Source: Chloroflexi bacterium UBA2235
GTDB taxonomy: Bacteria > Chloroflexota > UBA11872 > UBA12225
NCBI GenBank assembly: GCA_002347925.1
Contig: DDYL01000078.1
Coordinates: forward strand, 1-13,298
DNA: 13,298 bases
Reading direction: 5' to 3'
The notes under the pieces were generated by a model. That model made no database searches, was not told the origin of the DNA, and saw only the letters and a list, made by a program, of their open reading frames with translations. Shown here piece after piece: positions 7,023-13,298 of the stretch (position 1 is the stretch's first letter; each line of letters opens with the position of its first letter). A program made the position numbers and the translations under genes.

Positions 7023-8407
7023 CATTTCCCTCCCAAAAGGGCGTTCTGGATCCGGATGTACGGACTGCCCTGGCCGACCGGTGCCGACTGCCCGCCCTTG
7101 CCACAGGTCCCGCCACCTTCGGCCCACACAAGGTCGTTGCCGATCATGTCAATGTTCTCAAGGGTCGTGAACAGGTTGCCGGAGAGGGTCGTGCCACGGA
7201 GGGGTTCGGCCAGCTTGCCGTCGCGGATCATCCAGGCCTCGGCACACCCGAATGAGAATTGCTCGTGCGTGGTCTGCCCGCCGTACCAGTCCCGGCAGAA
7301 GATGCCGAGCGGGGTCGCGGCGACCATCTCGTCAAACGAGCTGTCGCCCGCCCCGATGAAGGTATTGGTCATCCGGACCAGTGGCGCGTGGCGGTAGGAC
7401 TGCGCGCGGGCATTCCCGGTCGCGGCCTCGCCCATCTTGCCGGCCGTTTCGCGGGAATGGAGGCGACCGACCAGGACACCCTCGCGGATCAGGTCCGTGC
7501 GCTGGGTCGGTGTGCCTTCGTCGTCATAACGGAACGTGCCGGGTTGCCCACCGACCACGCCGCCGTCGGCAATGTTGAGGAGCGGACGCCCGAAGCGCTT
7601 GCCGAGCACCATGATGTCGCGCAGGCGTTCGTTCTCGTAGACGTTGTCGCCCTCGGAGAGATGCCCGAAGGCCTCATGCGCGAAGACCCCGGCGAGGGCC
7701 GGGTCGCAGATCACCGTGAACTCGCCACCGGGCGCAGGCGCGGCATCGAGCAAGGCGACGGCGCGTGACGCCGCGGCGCCGACTTCGGCGTGCCGTCCGA
7801 CAATCGCGTCGTAGTCGGAGGTACTGCTGAAGACCGCACGAGACTGCTGCACATTCCCACCATCACGGGCGAGCACCACCACGCGCGCCGAGACCCGGCA
7901 ACGCGACTGCTCCAGGTAGGACCCCTCGCTGTTGATGAAGGTCACCTTGCGACGCGCATCGCCATACCCGGCATTGGTGGTCTGGATGCGGGACGACTGC
8001 GCCCAGGCCGCCTCGACGTACTCGTCCATGAGGCGCTTCTTGTCTTCCAGCGACACCGTCAGCGGGTCACGGACAAGCGTCGGGATGATGAAGTCGACAT
8101 GGGGCTCGACCGGGGCGAGGGTGGTGGTCTCACGGCCGACCAGGCGGGCCTGGCGGACCGCGAGGTCAACCTTGGCGCGCAAGCCTTCCAGGGAGTTGAA
8201 CGAGACGAAGCCCCACCCGCCCTTGACGCACGCACGGACGCACCCGCCAAGGTTCGAGGTACGCCCGGCCTCCTCAAGGCTCCGGCCACGGTAGGTCAGG
8301 GTCGTTGCATCGGTCTCTTCAACACGGATTTCAAGGTAGTCGGCCGTGTGCCCGGAAAGGGCATCAGCCAGACGATCACGAAGGGATGGGACGTCACGCA
8401 TTTCCAT
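7022..8407 (-). CDS. tldD: TldD metalloprotease subunit
   Basis: The 461-aa protein is the catalytic half of the TldD/TldE protease. The zinc-binding motif HEAFGH is at residues 244-249 in VFAHEAFGHLSEGD. The conserved RYDDEGTPTQRTDLI segment follows, and the protein ends with EGGGTCGKGGQSAPVG, the glycine/cysteine-rich signature that supplies the C-terminal part of the active site. The N-terminal domain (about 1-220) includes YRGRSLEEAGRTSNLGG. The start is ATG at 8407; a second in-frame ATG lies two codons later, and GAGGA about 10 nt upstream is the best RBS. The gene is divergent from the aldolase gene across a 164-nt spacer that must hold its promoter. It overlaps the tldE start region. 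No small peptide gene of RiPP type is seen beside the pair, so its substrate here is unknown; general peptide turnover is the default reading. Confidence 0.93.
   Translation of the reverse strand: MEMRDVPSLRDRLADALSGHTADYLEIRVEETDATTLTYRGRSLEEAGRTSNLGGCVRACVKGGWGFVSFNSLEGLRAKVDLAVRQARLVGRETTTLAPVEPHVDFIIPTLVRDPLTVSLEDKKRLMDEYVEAAWAQSSRIQTTNAGYGDARRKVTFINSEGSYLEQSRCRVSARVVVLARDGGNVQQSRAVFSSTSDYDAIVGRHAEVGAAASRAVALLDAAPAPGGEFTVICDPALAGVFAHEAFGHLSEGDNVYENERLRDIMVLGKRFGRPLLNIADGGVVGGQPGTFRYDDEGTPTQRTDLIREGVLVGRLHSRETAGKMGEAATGNARAQSYRHAPLVRMTNTFIGAGDSSFDEMVAATPLGIFCRDWYGGQTTHEQFSFGCAEAWMIRDGKLAEPLRGTTLSGNLFTTLENIDMIGNDLVWAEGGGTCGKGGQSAPVGQGSPYIRIQNALLGGK
7028..7034 (-). promoter_or_regulatory. 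tldE ribosome binding site inside the end of tldD
   Basis: GGGAGGG lies within the last codons of tldD, with only AA between it and the first of two consecutive ATG codons. Its spacing favours the second ATG (7022). The position inside the upstream coding region supports translational coupling. Confidence 0.7.
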
Positions 8408-8531
8408 CTGTCACGGTTCCTCTGGTACGCGAAAGTCTACAAGCGCACCGAGCGTCAGTCGACAGAACGCGCGTCCTGACGAACCGCGCCATTCGGACGG
8501 CACGGAGGCCCTGTTGCGTCGTACGCTGAAC

Positions 8532-8560
8532 CCGACGCCAAGCCAGCCGGTTGGCGTCGG
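8532..8560 (+). promoter_or_regulatory. Perfect 10-bp inverted repeat next to the aldolase ribosome binding site
   Basis: ccgacgccaa (8532-8541) and ttggcgtcgg (8551-8560) are exact reverse complements around a 9-nt loop, gccagccgg. The right arm supplies the first two G bases of the GGAAGGGG ribosome binding site. In RNA this would be a stable stem that could mask or expose the RBS. In DNA, a 29-bp dyad of this form is also typical of a repressor operator. Which of the two it is cannot be decided from sequence. Confidence 0.5.
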
Positions 8561-8566
8561 AAGGGG
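8559..8566 (+). promoter_or_regulatory. Ribosome binding site deciding the GTG start of the aldolase gene
   Basis: GGAAGGGG ends 5 nt before the GTG at 8572. The frame is open from a TTG at 8551, but that TTG lies inside the inverted repeat and has no RBS, so GTG 8572 is the preferred start. Confidence 0.7.
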
Positions 8567-8571
8567 TAACC

Positions 8572-9534
8572 GTGGCAACACGCATAAACCGGGCAATCGA
8601 GCTCCTCGAGGCCGGGCAACCGATCTACTACACCGGTGGCCACACCGGGCATGTCCTGACCTACGAACAGGGCAAGCACGATGCCCACACCTGGGCCGAC
8701 TACATCAACGTGGGCATGGAGCACGGCGCCTTCGACATGACGGGCCTTGCCGCCTACATGCAGGGCCTCGTCGACGGAGGTCCCACCAAGTCGGGACACC
8801 GGACCCCGACGGTCATCGTCGAGGCCGTGGTGAACGGGACCGATGAGGCGAACGTGCGCTTCTCGTCCTGGCAGTTCCGCCAGATCCTCGCGCGCGGCGT
8901 GCACGGCATCCTGCTATGCCAGGCCGAGACCGCCGGTGCCGTACGCGCCTTCGTGGAGGCGTGTCGCTACCCGCACCATCTGGAGGGCGTCGACCCGATG
9001 CTGCCAACCCCGCTCGCCCGCCTCAACGGCGCACCGTCAATCTACGTGGAGCGCCCGGACGCAAAGGGCCAGCCATACCTGCGGGTCGGTCTCCGGGGCA
9101 AGGGATCCGAACCGTCGGCAACACCCATCTGGGGCGTGAACGGCGACGAGTACCTCTCACGATGTGACGTCTGGCCGCTCAACCCGAAGGGTGAACTCCT
9201 CCTCGGCGTCAAGCTCGAAAGCCCGGAAGGCGTCGCCAATTGCGAGGAAATCCTGGACGTTCCCGGTATCGGGTTTGCGGAGATGGGACCTGGCGACCTG
9301 TCCCTCTCACTCGGCTACCTCCAGATGCCTCGCGATCCGTTCCCACCGGAGATGCAGGCGGCTCGCGATCGGATCTTCAATGCGTGCAAGAAGCGTGGCA
9401 TTGCCTATCTTGAGGCGGCCTCGGTGACGAACATCGCCGAACGCATAGATGAAGGCATCCTGGTCATTGCCGGAGGACGCGAGGAGACGGCGACGCTCGG
9501 CCGGACCCACTCCAAGCGGACAATGCCCTACTGA
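8572..9534 (+). CDS. HpcH/HpaI-family aldolase (2-keto-3-deoxy-sugar-acid aldolase-like)
   Basis: The 320-aa protein belongs to the metal-dependent class II aldolases that cleave 4-hydroxy-2-oxo acids to pyruvate or a keto acid plus an aldehyde. Seen: GMEHGAFD (48-55), matching the family DxEHG motif; HGILLCQAETAGAVRAFVEA (111-130) followed by RYP (132-134); E216 in VKLESPEGVANCEEILDVPG as metal ligand; D242 in MGPGDLSLSLG as second metal ligand. Two features are unusual. About 84 residues separate RYP from E216, roughly twice the usual distance, which indicates an inserted loop (about 150-205). The strand that normally ends in the catalytic Arg reads VIVEAVVNG (81-89) and has no Arg. The gene stands alone on the plus strand, divergent from tldD and convergent with the J-domain gene. 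Its real substrate is uncertain, and it could be a relative with altered chemistry. Confidence 0.8.
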   Translation: MATRINRAIELLEAGQPIYYTGGHTGHVLTYEQGKHDAHTWADYINVGMEHGAFDMTGLAAYMQGLVDGGPTKSGHRTPTVIVEAVVNGTDEANVRFSSWQFRQILARGVHGILLCQAETAGAVRAFVEACRYPHHLEGVDPMLPTPLARLNGAPSIYVERPDAKGQPYLRVGLRGKGSEPSATPIWGVNGDEYLSRCDVWPLNPKGELLLGVKLESPEGVANCEEILDVPGIGFAEMGPGDLSLSLGYLQMPRDPFPPEMQAARDRIFNACKKRGIAYLEAASVTNIAERIDEGILVIAGGREETATLGRTHSKRTMPY

Positions 9535-9540
9535 TTCCCA

Positions 9541-9576
9541 GCGCGCGGGGACGGATCAGGCATCCGCCCCGCGTGC
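9541..9576. terminator. Bidirectional terminator-like hairpin between convergent genes
   Basis: gcgcgcgggg (9541-9550) pairs with ccccgcgtgc (9567-9576) with one G-U pair. After a bulged A, cggat (9552-9556) pairs with atccg (9562-9566) around a 5-nt loop. This makes 15 base pairs, 7 nt after the aldolase stop and overlapping the last codons of the J-domain gene. No U-tract follows on either strand, but stem strength and position between converging genes make a shared transcription end likely. Confidence 0.6.
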
Positions 9577-10821
9577 TTCCAGTTCGTAGATCTTGGCGAG
9601 TTCACCTGGAGCGAGGGGACGCCCGGCCTGGATCATGCGCGTCAGTGCCATGAGCAAGTCCCGTTCCCAGTCGCTCTCCGGTTCGATCCGCAAGATCCGG
9701 GCAAGCAATTCCCGTTGCAAGGCCGGTCCTGGCGTCTCAAGCGACGGAGAGGCCGGCTCCGGGTCTTCCGGGGGCGGGGGCGCCGGGCTGACCGCCGTCC
9801 GTGACGCCAGGCCGGTCCCTGGATCCCGCGCGGGCACCTGGATGACCACGGTCACCGTCGCCGGGCCACCATTCGAAAAGACCTGGAACTGACCGGAATG
9901 CTCACCGGGGGCCAGGTTAGCCGTCGTGGCAATCACCTCGAACGAGAACGTGTTCGCCCGGAACTGCTGCTCGGAGAGCGCGAGCCACGGGGTCCGCGTC
10001 GCTACGGTGCCGATCAGCGTGCCGGATCCACTGTTGGTCAGGGAGACCGTGCGCACCTTGCGGGTGCCAGTTTCGGTCTCGCCGAAGTCGATGATTGACG
10101 GCGCACCCGCAAGTTGCGGCTCGGCCGTCGCGGCGACCCGAAGCGTCACGGGTACGACCTCGTCACCGCCATTCAGGGTCTTGACGACGATCTGCGCCGA
10201 ATACGCCTGACCCGCGCGCAGGCCCGAGGTGTCCGCAGTCACGAACACCACTACCGAACTGCTGATGAACGACCGTTGGTTCACGGTGACCCACGCGCGG
10301 TTCGAGGAGACCTCGCCGAAGAGGGTGCGTCCGCCAACATTCTGGACCTTCAGGGCCAGACGCCCGGTGGAACCAGCGGTCAGGATGCCGAAATCGAGGC
10401 GATCGGGACGCACAAGGATCTGCGGATCGCGTTCGGGTGGTGCCGAAGGTGGCTCGGGTGCCGAGGCACGCCGGGTACGGCGGGGGGCTTCCTCGCCGTC
10501 CGCCGTGGTCGCGGGGCTCGCCGCCCGCCGGGTCGATGCACGTGCCGGAGCCGCGCGGACCGACGCAACGCCGGCCTGCCGGTCTCGTGCCGAGAGTTCC
10601 CGGTCGTGCGCTGTCCGGCGTGCCGGGTCGCGCAGGATCTCGTAGGCGGCGGTGAGTTTCTTGAACTCCTTGCCCGCCTCCGCCATCAGTTGCGTGCGCA
10701 ACGGCTCGGCATAGTTCTCGTACTTGTCGGGGTGGAACATGTGGGACCGGAGACGGAAGGCCGCCTTGATGTCCTCAACTGACGCGCCACGCATCAGTCC
10801 AAGGACCTCGTAGCAGTTCAT
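9556..10821 (-). CDS. J-domain protein with two Ig-like repeats
   Basis: The 421-aa protein starts with a DnaJ domain (residues 1 to about 75): YEVLGL at 4-9, helix II, the HPDK motif at 30-33 (HPD recruits and stimulates DnaK), then FKKLTAAYEILRDPARR. Residues 79-133 are a disordered Ala/Arg/Pro linker. Two repeats follow, about 136-230 and 235-331. Each has the pattern LDFG/IDFG, (V/L)xNxGxGTL, (A/P)W(V/L), an Ala/Thr-rich strand, and a closing VxV strand, as in bacterial Ig-like (Hydin-type) repeats often found beside kinase domains. A Pro/Glu linker (340-366) leads to a helical C-terminus (368-421). No DnaJ zinc finger or CTD is present, so this is not general DnaJ. No signal peptide or membrane helix is seen, so it is probably cytosolic. 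The start is ATG 10821; the frame is open to 10872. It lies 219 nt downstream of the GT41 gene. Its clients are unknown. Confidence 0.82.
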   Translation of the reverse strand: MNCYEVLGLMRGASVEDIKAAFRLRSHMFHPDKYENYAEPLRTQLMAEAGKEFKKLTAAYEILRDPARRTAHDRELSARDRQAGVASVRAAPARASTRRAASPATTADGEEAPRRTRRASAPEPPSAPPERDPQILVRPDRLDFGILTAGSTGRLALKVQNVGGRTLFGEVSSNRAWVTVNQRSFISSSVVVFVTADTSGLRAGQAYSAQIVVKTLNGGDEVVPVTLRVAATAEPQLAGAPSIIDFGETETGTRKVRTVSLTNSGSGTLIGTVATRTPWLALSEQQFRANTFSFEVIATTANLAPGEHSGQFQVFSNGGPATVTVVIQVPARDPGTGLASRTAVSPAPPPPEDPEPASPSLETPGPALQRELLARILRIEPESDWERDLLMALTRMIQAGRPLAPGELAKIYELEARGADA

Positions 10822-10910
10822 GATCCCGGAATCACCCACCCGCAACCTGCCATTCCGCCGCAACCATCGCACGGCACACGTGTCTACCGCCCATCGGACG
10901 GCCGGATCTC

Positions 10911-10924
10911 ATCCCAAATCCCAA
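10911..10924. repeat. Two tandem copies of a heptamer (atcccaa)
   Basis: atcccaa occurs twice back to back in the intergenic region 90-103 nt upstream of the J-domain gene start. It could be part of an activator site, but two copies of a heptamer are weak evidence. Confidence 0.25.
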
Positions 10925-10996
10925 GCCAGGCGTGCAAATCAGGAAGGGTGAGGGGCGGGTGGAGTCTAACAACGGCGACGGCTGTGCGAGGGACGA

Positions 10997-11014
10997 GCAC
11001 CTAGATAAAGGTGC
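10997..11014 (-). terminator. Hairpin downstream of the GT41 gene
   Basis: gcacct (10997-11002) and aggtgc (11009-11014) form a 6-bp stem with an AT-rich 6-nt loop, 26 nt after the GT41 stop codon. The loop is unusually AT-rich for this window. A weak terminator for the glycosyltransferase gene is the simplest reading, and a site in the promoter of the J-domain gene is the alternative. The rest of 10822-11040 shows only an 8-bp palindrome (acacgtgt, 10876-10883) and the heptamer repeat; I could not place a promoter. Confidence 0.3.
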
Positions 11015-11040
11015 GATGCGGTGGGGCGGTTCGGGAGCGA

Positions 11041-13077
11041 TCAAACATCTGGCGATGGGTCGCCGTCGGGTTCCTCAACGCCAAGCCAGTGGTGCCACAT
11101 CGCCCGGTACGCCGCCTCGAAGTTCCTGGCCAGACCGGCGTAATCGAAGAGCGGTGACCCGAGCATCATCACGCGCAATGCCGTCCGGAGGTGCGTCAGA
11201 CGATCCACGTCGGACGCAAGGTCAGCGGCAATTCGCACGTACTCATCCGCGTCCGACGCAATGTACTCGGGCGTTCCCACCTGCGAAAGCAGGCTGACAC
11301 CGACCCGGCTTGTGTGCCACTCACCCGCAAGGGTCACCACCGGGACGCCCATCCACATCGCCTCACAGGTTGTTGTCGTACCCGTGTATGGATACGTGTC
11401 AAGCGCGATGTCGATCTGGTGGTACGCCACAAGATGGTCGCGCCGACCGTCGATCCACTCGAGCAAGTCGAGCCGATCGGGGTCAACACCGGTCTCGATG
11501 AGCGTGGCGCGCACCGCGTTGCGGGTCGCCTCTTCAAGAAATGAGCGGTTCTTGACAACGAGGCGCGCCGTCGGGACCGCCTTCAGGACGGCTGCCCACA
11601 GGCGCATCGTCGTTGGGGTCACCTTTGGCAGGTTGTTGAAGCACCCGAAGGTCACATACCCGTTGGCAACGGACGGGGGAGGGGTCAGCGCGGGCGCACT
11701 GCTCGGCTGGAACGCCAAGAACCCGGTGGGCAACCGGATCAGCTCCTCGGTGTGCCACTGGTCGGTCTGCCCTTCGGGATCGCACCAGTTGTCGGTGAAC
11801 CGGTAATCCACGGTCGGAAGACCCGTTGTTCCCGGGTACCCGAGGTAGGTCACCTGGATCGGTGCGGGCTTGCGCGCCATCACCAGCAGGCGGTTCTCGC
11901 CAGTGTGCCCGGCAAGGTCGACCAGGATGTCGATGCGGTCCGCCCGGATCTGCTCGGCAATCTCCTCATCGGACTTCGCCCCGCACAGGCGCATCGTGTC
12001 CGCAAGGGTCTGGAACCGGGTGGTCATCCCGTCCACCCGCGTGCTCACGTGGTAGGTGAACACCTCGACGACATTGCGGTTGTGGTAGGTCAGGATCGGT
12101 TCGATGAACGCCGAAACCGAGTGGACCCGGAAGTCCGGTGAAAGGTAGCCGATCCGCAACCTGCGGTCCGGGTCAGGGTCGTTGAGATATGGCCCGTAGC
12201 GGGACAGGTCCCCCACCTTCGCCATCGCGAAGTCCTGCCCGAACGACTTGTGGGCCTGGAAGATCGTTTCCGGCGTCAACTGGTCGCTGTAGTGCATCGT
12301 GAAGACGTAGTTGCAGCGGGTGCTCTGGTTCCCGACCGCATCCCGCGCAACGGACGCACCGAACGCCTCCAGGGCCATGTCGATGCGCCCCTGCATCACG
12401 AGCGCCGCCGCGATCTTGCCGTACCCCTCGGCATCATCCGGCGTCAGGTCCACCAGATGCTTACCTACCTCATAGGCTCGCACGGGATAGCCTTCCAGGT
12501 AATAGCCGGAAGACAGACGCCCGAGGGTGCCGGCGAAGTTCGGATCGATCTTGAGGATCCGCTCGCACAGGTCGATCATCTCGCGCAGGCGTCCGAACAT
12601 CGCGAGCACCGCGGCCAGCAGATCCATGATCCACGGCACATTGGGCGCGAGTTTGTCGGCCTTCTCGAGGTTGGGAAGCGCGAGATCGATGCGGTTGGTC
12701 TTCGCCTGCAGCATCCCCAGGAAGGCAAGTGCGCCACCGTGCCCGGGATCGAGCTTGATCGCCTTGGTGATGATTTCCTCGGCCTCTTCTGACCGTTTGG
12801 TGTCATCGAGCAACTGGGCAAGGTCGCAGAAGTAACGCGCACGGGCACCGTCTGGAATTGATGTCAATGCAACCAGACGCCGGTAGATCGCTTCGGCTCC
12901 GGCGAAGTCGCGGGCAGCCCGCAACTCGGTGGCGCGGTTGAACTCCGCCTCGATGGCCGGCGGGCCGGAGAACCACCGCGGATCACGCATCTTCTGCGCG
13001 ATGGAAAGCACGCCCCGGCTTCCCCCGGACTGGTTGTTCCGGGGTGGAGGCTTGCGACGCGACGACGGTGGTGGCAC
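11041..13077 (-). CDS. TPR-containing O-GlcNAc-transferase-like glycosyltransferase (GT41, SPINDLY/OGT family)
   Basis: The 678-aa protein probably transfers a sugar from a nucleotide donor to Ser/Thr of proteins in the cytosol. Residues about 41-245 are tetratricopeptide repeats, for example RATELRAARDFAGAEAIYRRL and EEAEEIITKAIKLDPGHGGALAFLG; these form the protein-binding superhelix. Residues about 300-660 are the catalytic region: IGYLSPDFRVHSVS with H319 in the position of the key histidine, DLAGHTGENRL with H391, QVTYLGYPGTTGLPTVDYR, FGCFNNLPKVTPTTM with K485 in the position of the donor-binding lysine, and DTYPYTGTTTTCEAMWMGVPVVTLAGE then SRVGVSLL. All hallmarks of a working enzyme are present. 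The frame opens with GTG at 13077, whose first 29 residues are low-complexity; GTG 13011 (after GGGGGAAG) and ATG 12990 are alternatives. GT41 members use UDP-GlcNAc, or GDP-fucose in SPINDLY; the donor here is not known. A GalE-like gene lies about 7 kb away. Confidence 0.88.
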   Translation of the reverse strand: MPPPSSRRKPPPRNNQSGGSRGVLSIAQKMRDPRWFSGPPAIEAEFNRATELRAARDFAGAEAIYRRLVALTSIPDGARARYFCDLAQLLDDTKRSEEAEEIITKAIKLDPGHGGALAFLGMLQAKTNRIDLALPNLEKADKLAPNVPWIMDLLAAVLAMFGRLREMIDLCERILKIDPNFAGTLGRLSSGYYLEGYPVRAYEVGKHLVDLTPDDAEGYGKIAAALVMQGRIDMALEAFGASVARDAVGNQSTRCNYVFTMHYSDQLTPETIFQAHKSFGQDFAMAKVGDLSRYGPYLNDPDPDRRLRIGYLSPDFRVHSVSAFIEPILTYHNRNVVEVFTYHVSTRVDGMTTRFQTLADTMRLCGAKSDEEIAEQIRADRIDILVDLAGHTGENRLLVMARKPAPIQVTYLGYPGTTGLPTVDYRFTDNWCDPEGQTDQWHTEELIRLPTGFLAFQPSSAPALTPPPSVANGYVTFGCFNNLPKVTPTTMRLWAAVLKAVPTARLVVKNRSFLEEATRNAVRATLIETGVDPDRLDLLEWIDGRRDHLVAYHQIDIALDTYPYTGTTTTCEAMWMGVPVVTLAGEWHTSRVGVSLLSQVGTPEYIASDADEYVRIAADLASDVDRLTHLRTALRVMMLGSPLFDYAGLARNFEAAYRAMWHHWLGVEEPDGDPSPDV

Positions 13078-13085
13078 GGGAAACC

Positions 13086-13103
13086 AGTATACGGAGGCCT
13101 CCG
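13086..13103 (-). promoter_or_regulatory. Possible -10 element with an abutting palindromic operator upstream of the GT41 gene
   Basis: On the minus strand a perfect 12-bp palindrome, CGGAGGCCTCCG (13103..13092), is followed directly by TATACT (13091..13086), one base from the sigma-70 -10 consensus. The -35 position is poor (GAGATA at 17-nt spacing). Transcription from here would start at about 13079-13077, making the GTG at 13077 leaderless or pointing to the later start at 13011 or 12990. A palindrome in the promoter spacer suits a repressor site. Confidence 0.35.
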
Positions 13104-13228
13104 GCCACTATCTCTCCACCCCACCTAGTCCGGATACGCGTCGCCACCCCCTCCAATCCCCATATCAGGGCAGGGATACTCGTTGACCACAGACTTCGCT
13201 TGAGCACCACGGGGCTCCACATGGCTCG

Positions 13229-13283
13229 CGTCATGACGGGAGTACCGCGAGGCAGCCAAGTCCATGCCGGCGAGGGCGCCGGC
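13229..13283. repeat. Short palindrome and GC-rich inverted repeat near the right edge
   Basis: cgtcatgacg (13229-13238) is a perfect 10-bp palindrome. gccggcg (13266-13272) and cgccggc (13277-13283) pair over 7 bp around a 4-nt loop. Both lie in the 221-nt region upstream of the GT41 gene, where no gene can be supported. They may be the terminator or operator of a gene beyond the window edge. Confidence 0.3.
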
Positions 13284-13298
13284 GCTCCCGGGGCCCCT

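Larger units (their letters stand above)
8408..8571. promoter_or_regulatory. Divergent spacer between tldD and the aldolase gene
   Basis: This 164-nt stretch is the only place where promoters for both the leftward tldDE pair and the rightward aldolase can lie. I cannot find a convincing -35/-10 pair for either direction. It holds the perfect inverted repeat at 8532-8560 and a weaker separated pair, cgtcag (8453-8458) and ctgacg (8476-8481). No small reading frame with a good RBS stands out. Confidence 0.4.

Noticed and set aside
6468..7397. 309-codon plus-strand frame opposite tldE and tldD
   Set aside because: It is antisense to two well-supported genes and has no recognisable domain.
8453..8481. 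Separated inverted repeat cgtcag...ctgacg in the divergent spacer
   Set aside because: The 6-bp arms with a 17-nt loop are expected by chance in DNA of this composition.
13125..13298. Minus-strand frame open from the right edge to TAG at 13127..13125 (57 codons, ending GGGGDAYPD), possibly the C-terminus of an upstream gene
   Set aside because: G/C at third positions is fairly high, but 57 open codons are not rare in GC-rich DNA and no family is recognisable. Sequence to the right would decide.
13221..13298. Plus-strand frame from ATG at 13221 open to the right edge (26 codons, starting MARVMTGVPRGSQ)
   Set aside because: It has no convincing RBS, a low-complexity Gly/Ala/Pro composition, and conflicts with the minus-strand frame.

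Overview
The window is GC-rich bacterial DNA with strong G/C bias at third codon positions. It is almost entirely protein coding, and nine of the ten complete genes run on the minus strand. Gene content (TldD/TldE pair, a DnaJ-domain protein with Ig-like repeats, a TPR O-GlcNAc-transferase-like protein, an HpcH-type aldolase, many NDP-sugar SDR enzymes) fits a GC-rich free-living bacterium. Chloroflexota is my best guess, because Ig-like repeats of this type and N-terminally anchored S11 peptidases remind me of that phylum, but nothing here proves it. I see no rRNA, tRNA, CRISPR array, transposase, phage gene or plasmid function.

Right to left, in the direction of most transcription. (1) 13078-13298 is a short upstream region with a possible promoter and a 12-bp palindrome. 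(2) 11041-13077 encodes a TPR plus GT41 (SPINDLY/OGT-like) glycosyltransferase. (3) 9556-10821 encodes a J-domain protein carrying two Ig-like repeats. (4) 8572-9534 is the only plus-strand gene, an HpcH/HpaI-family aldolase. It converges on the J-domain gene through a strong hairpin and diverges from tldD through a 164-nt spacer that ends in a perfect 10-bp inverted repeat touching the aldolase RBS. (5) 7022-8407 and 5661-7022 are a translationally coupled tldD-tldE pair, closed by a strong hairpin 10 nt after the second stop. (6) 4262-5473 encodes an N-terminally anchored D,D-carboxypeptidase. (7) 79-4214 is a tight run of sugar-nucleotide genes: a GalE-like epimerase, a second SDR that lacks the catalytic tyrosine, a TIM-barrel sugar isomerase/epimerase-like protein, a PseB/CapD-like 4,6-dehydratase, and the first 26 codons of a hydrophobic protein that runs off the left edge.

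The gaps between the carboxypeptidase and the left-edge gene are 47, 12, 40, 51 and 9 nt, so these genes probably share one transcript that makes and transfers a cell-surface sugar. The presence of a GT41 enzyme a few kilobases away permits, but does not show, a link to protein O-glycosylation. The most unusual observations are the SDR with Ser in place of the catalytic Tyr, the J-domain/Ig-like fusion, the aldolase with an insertion, a Glu near the usual Arg site and an RBS-proximal hairpin, and the KPG motif in the carboxypeptidase.
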